Below, one piece after another: positions 1 through 6,801 of a stretch of DNA of 13,558 bases. Location of the stretch: the NCBI GenBank assembly GCA_900771045.1, contig CAAGMM010000234.1, positions 1 to 13,558 of the forward strand, in the 5' to 3' direction. Under the pieces are notes generated by a model. That model was not told the origin of the DNA. It searched no databases and saw only the letters and a list, made by a program, of their open reading frames with translations. The stretch is from Bacteroidales bacterium (lineage in GTDB: Bacteria; Bacteroidota; Bacteroidia; Bacteroidales; F082). Numbering within the stretch: position 1 is the first letter of the stretch; every line of letters starts with the position of its first letter. The translations under genes were made by a program, and so were the position numbers.

Positions 1-155
1 CCCCAATTGTATTTTTTACGTATATTCGCACCGTTAATTGAAAATGTCAACCAAAGAGTTGCATTTATTACTTGAATTCAGCATCCATTTTTATAACTTT
101 CCAAGTTGAACTTTTAAAATGTTGGTTCCGTAGATCGAAATTTATAGAAGCCTAC

Positions 156-1748
156 TTAATCGACATCGTAAACCAAACGTACGGAGAACCCGTAGAAACG
201 GTTGTTTTCGGAAATATAAACATTGTCACTCCTGAAATAGAGGGCGTAAACTATTTTGTCATCTCTGTATGACGATGACCAATAATGGCCGAATAATCCG
301 ACGTGGCCAATAGTGGGAGGAGTGGAATAACGGTAACCGGCGGTGGGAAGGAATACACAGCCGGCAGATTCGAGGGTTGAGAACTGGGTCGTGGTATAGT
401 TTTTGTTGTTCCAATTATCACTGGGGCTGTTAAATGTTGTCGGTTGGCAGTCGTTATCCAGCATCCATTCAAACTCGTCAGGGAATAACAGGATGCCACA
501 CACGTCATTGACCTTCACTTCGGCGTAACGATAGTCGGAGCCGTATGTTGTGGTGCGGGTATCAAACAAATAGGCGAATTCATCTTTGCTTAAAGTACGC
601 CACACTTTAGTCGACTCTATGCCTTGCTGTTTGCAGTAAGAATATCCCCAGTCGGCAGATCCGTCATTGTCGTATAGGTTCTTGTTAAAATTGCCATAGG
701 CATAATAATCGTAGTGGTTTACGGATGTACTCCAAGGCTGATAGCAGGCGTTATTATGGTTTTGACCAGACGCACTCCAACCGAAAAGGGTGATAACGTC
801 TTGATTTTCATAGTTTTCGCCAACACTCATACTTGATGTTTCCACTATATCGTATTGGTTTGCCGCAAACTGCCATTTGTTTGTTGTCTTCAAGTATTGT
901 AGATTACCCTTGGAGAAGTAAATCTGCCTGCCGTCGTTGTTGACTGTAAATCCACCAGGAAGTGCGCCGTCGGGAAGTGGCACGAAAGAGACATCGTTAT
1001 ACTCTTTGGTACATATCTTACCGGCGGTTAACTTCATACTGACGGGTTGTGATTTCCAAACGTCGCCGTCGCTGTTTTGTAATTTAAATCTGAGGTTCGT
1101 ATAATCACCCTGAGGCAAGGCGATATAGAACGTCGTAACTTCCGTACCGTCAAGTTCAACGCCACTTGGGCCGCAATCGAGTTTTACTAACTTGGTGCCT
1201 GAGGACACTGCGGCATAAAAACCTACTGCCGCCTCATCCTGTATTGTAAACTCGCCGCTCAATGGCTGGTCTGCCGTGACGGTAATCATTTTCACGGTAC
1301 CGGTGCCTTTCACCACGAGTCTTACCACTGCGCAGATGTTGTAGAATGTGAGGTCGGTAGTGGTGCTTTCGGCATACATAGGGTTAATTCCGGAGAGGCT
1401 GTTTTTGCTGTTGTATTTTTGAATTTTGGGAAGCACGTAAGCACTGCCATTTTTGAGGTTTGCAGGATAGTAAGCCTTGTATTCGCCAGCAGGTTCTACT
1501 TCTCCGGTAAAGGTAGCGGTCATCCCGTCACTCGACAGTTCGGAAGCACACTCGACTCCGTTGATGACGACATTATCACCGACGCTCCATTTCACAGTAA
1601 CGTTGTCAATCTCGGTCTTGGCACCACTGCCTATACGACCGGTGAAAGTCATCATATCACCATCGCCGCCGTTCTTTCCGTCGTCCTTTCTACAAGAGGT
1701 GAACACAAATGACGATAAAAAAAGTAAAACTAAAACAAACTCCCGCAT
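156..1748 (-). CDS. Fimbrillin-like surface lipoprotein with C-terminal FISUMP/C-type-lectin-like domain
   Basis: A 530-residue predicted outer-membrane lipoprotein. Residues 1-18 are a lipoprotein signal peptide with lipobox FTSC (lipidated Cys19). The next residues, RKDD, fit the Bacteroidota surface-export signal (basic residue followed by acidic pair), so exposure on the cell surface is inferred. Residues about 33-255 resemble fimbrillin-family (Mfa-like) domains: a KTE...W..GD motif near 44-58, an ATFTGE motif near 78-83 and a YKAYYPA motif at 90-96. Residues about 266-530 form a second domain that begins IYFSKGNLQY and ends with YWSSS (489-493) and FSVRLV (521-526). This pattern is typical of large Bacteroidales paralogue families related to the Fibrobacter 'major paralogous domain' and probably has a C-type-lectin-like fold. 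The role is likely adhesion or ligand binding; the ligand is unknown. The gene sits 70 bases after a glycosyltransferase and has its own promoter. It appears somewhat more AT-rich than its neighbours. Confidence 0.85.
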   Translation of the reverse strand: MREFVLVLLFLSSFVFTSCRKDDGKNGGDGDMMTFTGRIGSGAKTEIDNVTVKWSVGDNVVINGVECASELSSDGMTATFTGEVEPAGEYKAYYPANLKNGSAYVLPKIQKYNSKNSLSGINPMYAESTTTDLTFYNICAVVRLVVKGTGTVKMITVTADQPLSGEFTIQDEAAVGFYAAVSSGTKLVKLDCGPSGVELDGTEVTTFYIALPQGDYTNLRFKLQNSDGDVWKSQPVSMKLTAGKICTKEYNDVSFVPLPDGALPGGFTVNNDGRQIYFSKGNLQYLKTTNKWQFAANQYDIVETSSMSVGENYENQDVITLFGWSASGQNHNNACYQPWSTSVNHYDYYAYGNFNKNLYDNDGSADWGYSYCKQQGIESTKVWRTLSKDEFAYLFDTRTTTYGSDYRYAEVKVNDVCGILLFPDEFEWMLDNDCQPTTFNSPSDNWNNKNYTTTQFSTLESAGCVFLPTAGYRYSTPPTIGHVGLFGHYWSSSYRDDKIVYALYFRSDNVYISENNRFYGFSVRLVYDVD

Positions 1749-1764
1749 TTTAAAGATTTTTCTG

Positions 1765-1798
1765 CGAAGATAAAAAAAAAATCAAGATGACACGCAAA
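1765..1798 (-). promoter_or_regulatory. Putative Bacteroidota promoter of the lipoprotein gene
   Basis: On the minus strand, TATCTTCG (1772-1765) is a one-mismatch fit to the TAnnTTTG -7 box. TTTG at 1798-1795 fits the -33 box, with 22 bases between them. The -7 box ends 16 bases before the ATG at 1748. The spacer is slightly long, so this is a moderate call. Confidence 0.5.
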
Positions 1799-1818
1799 AA
1801 ATGTAAAAATTTCAACTT

Positions 1819-2700
1819 TTATCCGTTAACCGACCTTTTCAGCCTCTCCTTGATTCTTCTGCCGAGACTGACTTTATCGGGTTCCGGGAGCGGCATCGGC
1901 AGGTCTTCTCCCCTACGGAGATAATGGCTGAACAAAAGCCCCGCCGACATCTTCCATTTTCTGAGGAAGGTATATTGTCCTTTGTTGCGTTTGATGCGTT
2001 TTGTCGATTTGCACCCGAAATGATAGACGAGGCTGTCGCCGAGGCCTTGAAACACGCGTACTCCGGCGATCCACATTTTCATCGCCATATCGGGGTCGGA
2101 ATACATTCCCGGCGAAAACTCTATGCTCATTCCCCCGATGAGGTCCCACACCTCGAGCGACGTGATACTCGGCGGCCACGTGCTTCCCGCCCAGTTGCCA
2201 CGCTTCAGCTTGGGTATGTCGCGCTTGAACTCCTCTTCGCGGAATGTCGCCGCCGAATCACCGTAATCGGCTATGACACAGCACGGATTGTTCCCGAGTC
2301 TTTCGACCATTGTCCCCGAAAGCATAAAATAAGGATGCCCGATTTTCTTAATCTCTTCGTACAGGCTCACGTCCCAGCCGGGCGCGAAATACATGTCGTC
2401 GTTGGCGTAAAGCACGTATTGCGTGGCGATGAGGCTGCGGCAGGCGTTCAGGCCGAAGCAGATACCGAGGTTTTCGCCGCAATAGGCAAAGTCAACATAA
2501 TCAAGGCTTTTGACCCATTCGAGACTGCCGTCGCGGCCTTCGTTCACCATAACGATGATCTGATGCCTGTAAGCCGAGTTTTTAGCGATGCTTTCGACGC
2601 AGAGTTTCAGATATTCGAGGTTGTTCCACGTGGGAATCAGAATGCTGAACAGAAAGTCGCCGCAACGTGTGCGTTTATATTTTTCTATTTTGGGAAACAT
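1819..2700 (-). CDS. Family 2 glycosyltransferase
   Basis: A 293-residue cytoplasmic GT-A fold glycosyltransferase, predicted to transfer a sugar from a nucleotide-sugar donor onto a surface glycan or lipid-linked acceptor. The N-terminal SILIPTWNN (19-27) is the classic GT2 first strand. ENLGICFGLN (76-85) and YVLYANDDMYFAPGWD (95-110) hold the metal-binding acidic motif, here NDD at 100-102 instead of a strict DXD. MYSDPDMAMKMWIAG (199-213) is the acceptor-side acidic region, probably with the catalytic base. The C-terminus (about 236-293) is rich in Lys and Arg, which fits peripheral membrane association. There is no signal peptide or clear transmembrane segment. Its ATG overlaps the end of the upstream glycosyltransferase gene by 16 bases, implying an operon and translational coupling. 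Sugar specificity cannot be read from the sequence. The downstream gene is the surface lipoprotein, which has a separate promoter. Confidence 0.85.
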   Translation of the reverse strand: MFPKIEKYKRTRCGDFLFSILIPTWNNLEYLKLCVESIAKNSAYRHQIIVMVNEGRDGSLEWVKSLDYVDFAYCGENLGICFGLNACRSLIATQYVLYANDDMYFAPGWDVSLYEEIKKIGHPYFMLSGTMVERLGNNPCCVIADYGDSAATFREEEFKRDIPKLKRGNWAGSTWPPSITSLEVWDLIGGMSIEFSPGMYSDPDMAMKMWIAGVRVFQGLGDSLVYHFGCKSTKRIKRNKGQYTFLRKWKMSAGLLFSHYLRRGEDLPMPLPEPDKVSLGRRIKERLKRSVNG

Positions 2701-3458
2701 TGTGTATTATTCTGAAGGTCAATAAGTTTCTTATATTTTTTGTAAGTCATTCCGGCTTGTGTCTTGCAGATGATGAAGCCGTATTTTCCGTCTAAGAAGC
2801 CTAAGCGCAGGACGTAGTCGTGAAAGAAACGCCACAAGGCTTTTGCAATCATTCTGGCTTTTGAGGCGTGTTTGCCGCGCATAAAGGCCGACGTGGCATA
2901 TATCTCGGCGTATTTTTCCGCGCGTTTTTTATGTTCTTCGACGGTATAATATGAAAAATGTTCGAGGTCGCCCCGGAGCCGTGTCACACGTTTGCTTCCA
3001 TCGAAGACGAGAGTCTCGTGAACAGCGTCGCCGCCCCATTTGACGAATCTTCTGTTGAAAATCCTCACTTTCGTGTCGGGATACCATCCGCTGTGATGAA
3101 TCCACTGGCCGCAATAATTGGTTAATCTGTTCAGAGAGAACACGTTATGTTCGTCAAAGTCGCGCTTTTTCAGTTCTGAAATTGAATTTTTCAGTTCTTC
3201 GGAAAGGGCCTCGTCGGCATCGATGGAGAGAATCCAGTCGTTATGCGCGAGGTCGTTGGCGAAGTTTTTCTGTTCCGCGAAGCCGAGCCATTTCTGTTTC
3301 ACGAAAGTGACGTTGTATTTGGCGCAAATTTCTTCCGTCTTGTCTTCCGAGAAAGAGTCTGCCACGATGATTTCGTCCGCCACGTCCTTTATCGATTCGA
3401 GGCAGCGTCCGATGTTTCTTTCTTCGTTGAGCGTTATTATTATCGCAGATAGTTTCAT
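2685..3458 (-). CDS. WaaE/KdtX-like family 2 glycosyltransferase (LPS core type)
   Basis: A 257-residue GT2 protein of the size and motif order of the LPS-core glucosyltransferase WaaE/KdtX group. The start reads LSAIIITLNEERNIGRCL (3-20), followed by DEIIVADSFSEDKTEEI (28-44). The metal-binding motif is SIDADE (78-83; Asp80 and Asp82). The family-specific HHSGWYPDTKVRIFNR (121-136) and the VHE motif (146-148) are present. The C-terminal half is basic and aromatic, consistent with a membrane-surface enzyme. It probably adds a hexose or heptose to the lipid A core or a related envelope glycan. The donor and acceptor are inferred only from the family. The ATG at 3458 lies 3 bases after the trkA stop codon, and its own 3' end overlaps the next glycosyltransferase, so it is the middle gene of a tight three-gene unit. 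Confidence 0.88.
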   Translation of the reverse strand: MKLSAIIITLNEERNIGRCLESIKDVADEIIVADSFSEDKTEEICAKYNVTFVKQKWLGFAEQKNFANDLAHNDWILSIDADEALSEELKNSISELKKRDFDEHNVFSLNRLTNYCGQWIHHSGWYPDTKVRIFNRRFVKWGGDAVHETLVFDGSKRVTRLRGDLEHFSYYTVEEHKKRAEKYAEIYATSAFMRGKHASKARMIAKALWRFFHDYVLRLGFLDGKYGFIICKTQAGMTYKKYKKLIDLQNNTQCFPK

Positions 3459-3461
3459 CTT

Positions 3462-4802
3462 CTATTTAAATAGGTTTTCCACTTCCTGAACTACGCCCGG
3501 GAGTGTGAGCACGACGACGCGGTCATCGGCCTCAATCTGGAATTTCCCCGTCGCGATATAGCTGTCTTCTCCCCTTATGATGCCGCCGATAATCGAGCCT
3601 TCGGGCATTTTGAGTTTGCTGATGGGCTTTCCTGTGACGGCGGACCCGTCTCTCACGACGAATTCCACCATATCGGCGTCGATACCGCTCAGGCATTTCA
3701 GCGTGGAGACGTTGTCGCTCAACGTGTAACGCACCATATAGCTCGCCGCGATGAGTTTTTTGTTTATGATTGTGTCGATGCCGACGTTTTGTGAAATCCC
3801 GATATAGTCGATGTTTTCAACGAGTGCGATGGTCTTCTTCACGCCGAAGGCTTTTGCCTGAAGACAGGTCAGGATGTTCGTTTCGGTGCTGTTTGTGAGT
3901 GCGATGAAGGCGTCCATGTTTTTCAGTCCCTCGTCTTCGAGGAAATCGACGTCGCGTGCGTCTCCGTTTACGACCAACGTCTCCGACAGCATCTCCGTGA
4001 GTTCTATGCAGCGCTCCTTATCCAACTCGATAATTTTCACATTCATCTCATTTTCAAGCTGTTTAGCCGTGAGACGGGCGACGCGGCCTCCGCCGACGAT
4101 CATCACGTTGCTGATGCTGAACTCCTTTTTGCCGCTCAGCTTCATCAAATCCTTCAGGGCGTGCGGCTTCGTGATGACGTAAACGAGATCGTTCTCCTTA
4201 AACTCGTCGTCGGAGTCGGGAATGAAGGTCTGATTTTTGCGGTCGATGGCTATCGCGCGAAAGTCCAAATGCCTGTATTTGTTGGCGATTTCCTCCAATG
4301 TGCTGCCGATCACTTCCGCGTCGGAGTCGAGTTTGACCATAAAAAGTTCGAGTTTGCCTCCCGAAAAGTCGTAAGCCTCAACAGCCGCCGTCTGCTTCAG
4401 AAGCATCGTAATCTCTTGTGCAGCAATGTCTTCCGGCGAGATAAGGCCGTCAATGCCGAGGTCTTGATAGATTCGCCAGGCTTCCTTGCTCATGTTCTCC
4501 GTCGTGTTGATGCGGACGATGACTTTCTTCGCGCCGAGTTTTTTGGCAATGATGGCTGTCAAGAGGTTGATGCGCTCATCGCGAAGCACGCAGATCACGA
4601 GGTCGGCACGTTTCACATTGGCCTGCTGCAGAATCCGTATCGACGTCGAATCGCCAGCTATCGTGAGCAGGTCGGCATGCGACTCGACCATCTTCAAAAG
4701 CTCCTCGTGCGGATCGACAATGGTGATGTTGTGGTCGCTTTTTTCCAAAGCCTCCGCAAGATGCATCCCGACTTCGCCGTCACCGGCTATAATTATGTTC
4801 AT
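3462..4802 (-). CDS. trkA: Trk potassium uptake system regulatory NAD-binding subunit TrkA
   Basis: A 446-residue cytosolic gating subunit of Trk/Ktr-type potassium uptake. It has the full duplicated architecture of TrkA. The first Rossmann (RCK_N) domain begins MNIIIAGDGEVGMHLAEAL, with the GxGxxG nucleotide motif at 7-12 and acidic Asp30 at the end of the second strand. It is followed by a TrkA_C domain (about 145-215). The second RCK_N domain begins VMIVGGGRVA (233-242) and is followed by a second TrkA_C domain (about 370-446). The length is close to that of the E. coli protein (about 458 residues). It binds NAD(H) or nucleotides to gate the TrkH channel subunit, which is not in this window. 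The gene lies 77 bases downstream of a CLC chloride carrier and 3 bases upstream of a glycosyltransferase. A possible promoter lies just ahead of it. Confidence 0.95.
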   Translation of the reverse strand: MNIIIAGDGEVGMHLAEALEKSDHNITIVDPHEELLKMVESHADLLTIAGDSTSIRILQQANVKRADLVICVLRDERINLLTAIIAKKLGAKKVIVRINTTENMSKEAWRIYQDLGIDGLISPEDIAAQEITMLLKQTAAVEAYDFSGGKLELFMVKLDSDAEVIGSTLEEIANKYRHLDFRAIAIDRKNQTFIPDSDDEFKENDLVYVITKPHALKDLMKLSGKKEFSISNVMIVGGGRVARLTAKQLENEMNVKIIELDKERCIELTEMLSETLVVNGDARDVDFLEDEGLKNMDAFIALTNSTETNILTCLQAKAFGVKKTIALVENIDYIGISQNVGIDTIINKKLIAASYMVRYTLSDNVSTLKCLSGIDADMVEFVVRDGSAVTGKPISKLKMPEGSIIGGIIRGEDSYIATGKFQIEADDRVVVLTLPGVVQEVENLFK

Positions 4803-4816
4803 AATTTCCTGTTTTT

Positions 4817-4824
4817 CAAAAATA
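4817..4824 (-). promoter_or_regulatory. Putative -7 box upstream of trkA
   Basis: TATTTTTG on the minus strand matches TAnnTTTG, ending 14 bases before the trkA ATG. No convincing TTTG -33 box is seen at the expected distance. Read-through from the CLC gene is equally possible. Confidence 0.35.
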
Positions 4825-4879
4825 CCTTGATAATCAATGTTTTATATCCTTATAAACTTTTCTTTGACTTCTGCGATGT

Positions 4880-6688
4880 TCATTCTTCGTCGGTTATTGA
4901 TTTTAGAGTTGTCTGATAGGTCGTAAAGAACTTCGCCCTCGAGATATAGCCTAAATATCTGCCGTCCTCAATGACGGGAATGTTGTATTTGTTTGATTCG
5001 TCGAACTTTCTGACGATTTCGTCCATCGGGTCCGCCGGATGAATAATGTACTGCGGCATCACCATAAACTCTTCGACCGGCGTGTCATAAATATCCTGGT
5101 TGAAAATGATGGAACGGATGTCGTCAAAAAGCACATGTCCTCTGAAGACGCCGTCGTCGTCAATCACCGGGTAAATGTTTCTCGTTGATTCTGAGATTGT
5201 TTTGACGAGTTCGCGCATTGTCTGCTTAGGCTTGATGATGCTGAAGTTGTCTTCAATCAGGTCATTCAAGTCCATCATACAGAGTATGTTGACGTCTTTG
5301 TTGTGTGTGAAAGTCACGCCGGCTTCGGTCACGGGGCGCGTATATATCGAGTCTTTGAAGAAGAGCCGGTTAATGGAGTATGATATGGCGGAGACGATAA
5401 GCAGCGGCACCATAAGCGCATAGCCGTTGGTTATTTCCGCGATGAGGAAGACGCCGGTGAGAGGTGCGTGCAGCATACCGGCCACGACGCCGCCCATACC
5501 CACGAGCGCGAATTTGCCCACGTTGAGGCTTCCGCCGAGCATATTGACCGTCGTGGCGAAAAGCATTCCCGAAAAAGAGCCGATGAACAAGGCCGGGGCG
5601 AAAGTCCCCCCGACACCGCCCGCCGCAAAGGTGAACGAAGTCGCAAAGGCCTTGAGGAGTATTATGGCAAACGTCAGTATGACGAAGAACCACGTCGTGT
5701 CGGACACTGCGCTAAAAGCACTGTGCGAGAAGATGTCGTTGATGTTGTCGTTCAACGCCGCATTGATGCCTTCGTAACCTTCGCCGTAAAGACTCGGAAA
5801 AAGAAAGATGAGGAAACCGAGCGCCAACGATCCAATAATGAAACGCCACCATTGCGACTTAATGCGTTTGAAGACTTTCCCCATACGGAAATATACAAAC
5901 ATAAAATATGCCGACATAAGTCCGACAAAAAGTCCTAATCCAATGTAATACAATGATTTAGACGGAATAAAGGCTTCTTCTAAAACGATATTGTATTCAA
6001 CGGTGTTCCCGAGGATGTAATACGAAGTGAGGATGGCCGCGAACGAAGAGATGATAATCGGCACGAGGGCGACCATCGAAATGTCAATCATAAAAACCTC
6101 CATCGTGAAGATGACGCCCGTTATCGGCGCTTGGAAGATGGCGGCAAGGGCAGCGGCACCGCCCATCCCGATGAGAGTCGTTATCTGTTTCTGGCTGAGG
6201 CCGAGAACCTGCCCTATGTATGAGCCGATAGAGCCGCCCGTTGAGACAGCCGGCCCTTCAAGCCCGACCGAACCGCCGAATCCCACAGTCAGAATGCTCG
6301 TTATGACGGAAGAAAAAGTCGTGTGCCTTTCAACGCGGCCTTTCCCCTTCGAGATGGCAAAGAGAAGTCCGGGAATGCCGTGCCCGACGTTTTTCCTTAT
6401 CACGAAACGAATCATCAAAAGCGTCAGCAGGATGCCCACGAAAGGAAAGATGAAGAACATATAGTCTTCGCCGTCGTTGTGCCACGCGAAACTGAAACAC
6501 CAGTCGCGGATGATGTGCGTGAGGTTTTTGAGGACGATGGCGGAAAGACCGGCCAAAACGCCTATCGGAACGCTGAGTATCAACAAGAAACGCCTGTCGG
6601 AAATATGATTCTTGCGCCAAAGCCTGAATCTGGCATTAGCAAGCCTCAGCCGCATAGCTAATCCTATTTTTTCTTTACTGACGCTCAT
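4880..6688 (-). CDS. CLC-family chloride channel/antiporter with C-terminal CBS pair
   Basis: A 602-residue inner-membrane anion transporter. The CLC core spans about 35-455 with many hydrophobic helices. Selectivity motifs are GHGIP (102-106), GLEGP (142-146, with gating Glu144 equivalent to E148 of ClC-ec1), GTFAP (361-365) and a Tyr at 449 in the position of Y445. After about residue 470 there are two CBS domains, which in this family sense nucleotides and regulate the pore. The internal proton glutamate of ClC-ec1 (E203) aligns with Val198, and Ser107 aligns with His103. The function is chloride transport, either as an H+ antiporter or passively. An in-frame TTG lies two codons upstream at 6694; I chose the ATG at 6688 because it lies 17 bases after a good -7 box. 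It probably works with potassium uptake (trkA, next gene) in charge, volume or acid balance. Confidence 0.92.
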   Translation of the reverse strand: MSVSKEKIGLAMRLRLANARFRLWRKNHISDRRFLLILSVPIGVLAGLSAIVLKNLTHIIRDWCFSFAWHNDGEDYMFFIFPFVGILLTLLMIRFVIRKNVGHGIPGLLFAISKGKGRVERHTTFSSVITSILTVGFGGSVGLEGPAVSTGGSIGSYIGQVLGLSQKQITTLIGMGGAAALAAIFQAPITGVIFTMEVFMIDISMVALVPIIISSFAAILTSYYILGNTVEYNIVLEEAFIPSKSLYYIGLGLFVGLMSAYFMFVYFRMGKVFKRIKSQWWRFIIGSLALGFLIFLFPSLYGEGYEGINAALNDNINDIFSHSAFSAVSDTTWFFVILTFAIILLKAFATSFTFAAGGVGGTFAPALFIGSFSGMLFATTVNMLGGSLNVGKFALVGMGGVVAGMLHAPLTGVFLIAEITNGYALMVPLLIVSAISYSINRLFFKDSIYTRPVTEAGVTFTHNKDVNILCMMDLNDLIEDNFSIIKPKQTMRELVKTISESTRNIYPVIDDDGVFRGHVLFDDIRSIIFNQDIYDTPVEEFMVMPQYIIHPADPMDEIVRKFDESNKYNIPVIEDGRYLGYISRAKFFTTYQTTLKSITDEE

Positions 6689-6705
6689 AAACAACTATAC
6701 GACTG

Positions 6706-6713
6706 CAAAAATA
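6706..6713 (-). promoter_or_regulatory. Putative -7 box upstream of the CLC gene
   Basis: TATTTTTG on the minus strand is followed by C, matching the extended Bacteroidota TAnnTTTGC box. It ends 17 bases before the ATG at 6688. No clear -33 TTTG is seen at 19-22 bases, so only the -7 part is supported. Confidence 0.42.
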
Positions 6714-6743
6714 ATGATTTTTTTCAAAAATCGACTCTCACAA

Positions 6744-6786
6744 GGCAGAATCTGTAAATTTCACGATTAAAAATAAAGAATCTGCC
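6744..6786 (-). terminator. Possible 3' hairpin or weak terminator after the C25 peptidase gene
   Basis: Arms GGCAGAATC (6744-6752) and GAATCTGCC (6778-6786) pair at eight of nine positions around a 25-base AT-rich loop. The structure starts 15 bases after the stop codon of the C25 gene. On the minus strand a short T run follows about 12 bases further on (near 6727-6731). The loop is large for an intrinsic terminator, so this may instead be an mRNA 3' stabilising structure or chance. Confidence 0.25.
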
Positions 6787-6801
6787 TCAAAGCCGTCTTG
6801 A

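Noticed and set aside
1..155. Terminator or insertion-sequence end downstream of the lipoprotein gene
   Set aside because: The stretch is AT-rich, with only a very short palindrome (AAGTTGAACTT at 104-114) and no transposase or paired terminal repeat.
72..272. A 66-codon plus-strand open frame at the left edge
   Set aside because: Half of it is antisense to the conserved end of the lipoprotein gene; no domain and no promoter at its own start.
156..1748. Diversity-generating retroelement
   Set aside because: Only a lectin-like fold is suggested; no reverse transcriptase, accessory gene or template repeat is in the window.
1924..2715. A 263-codon plus-strand open frame opposite the second glycosyltransferase gene
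   Set aside because: It lies almost wholly antisense to a well-supported GT2 gene, has no recognisable domain, and reads as a codon-bias shadow.
4161..4916. A 251-codon plus-strand open frame opposite trkA
   Set aside because: Antisense to a conserved gene with all motifs present; the peptide is low in recognisable features and has no promoter.
6689..6694. TTG start two codons upstream for the CLC protein
   Set aside because: The ATG at 6688 is well placed after the -7 box and gives a normal N-terminus.
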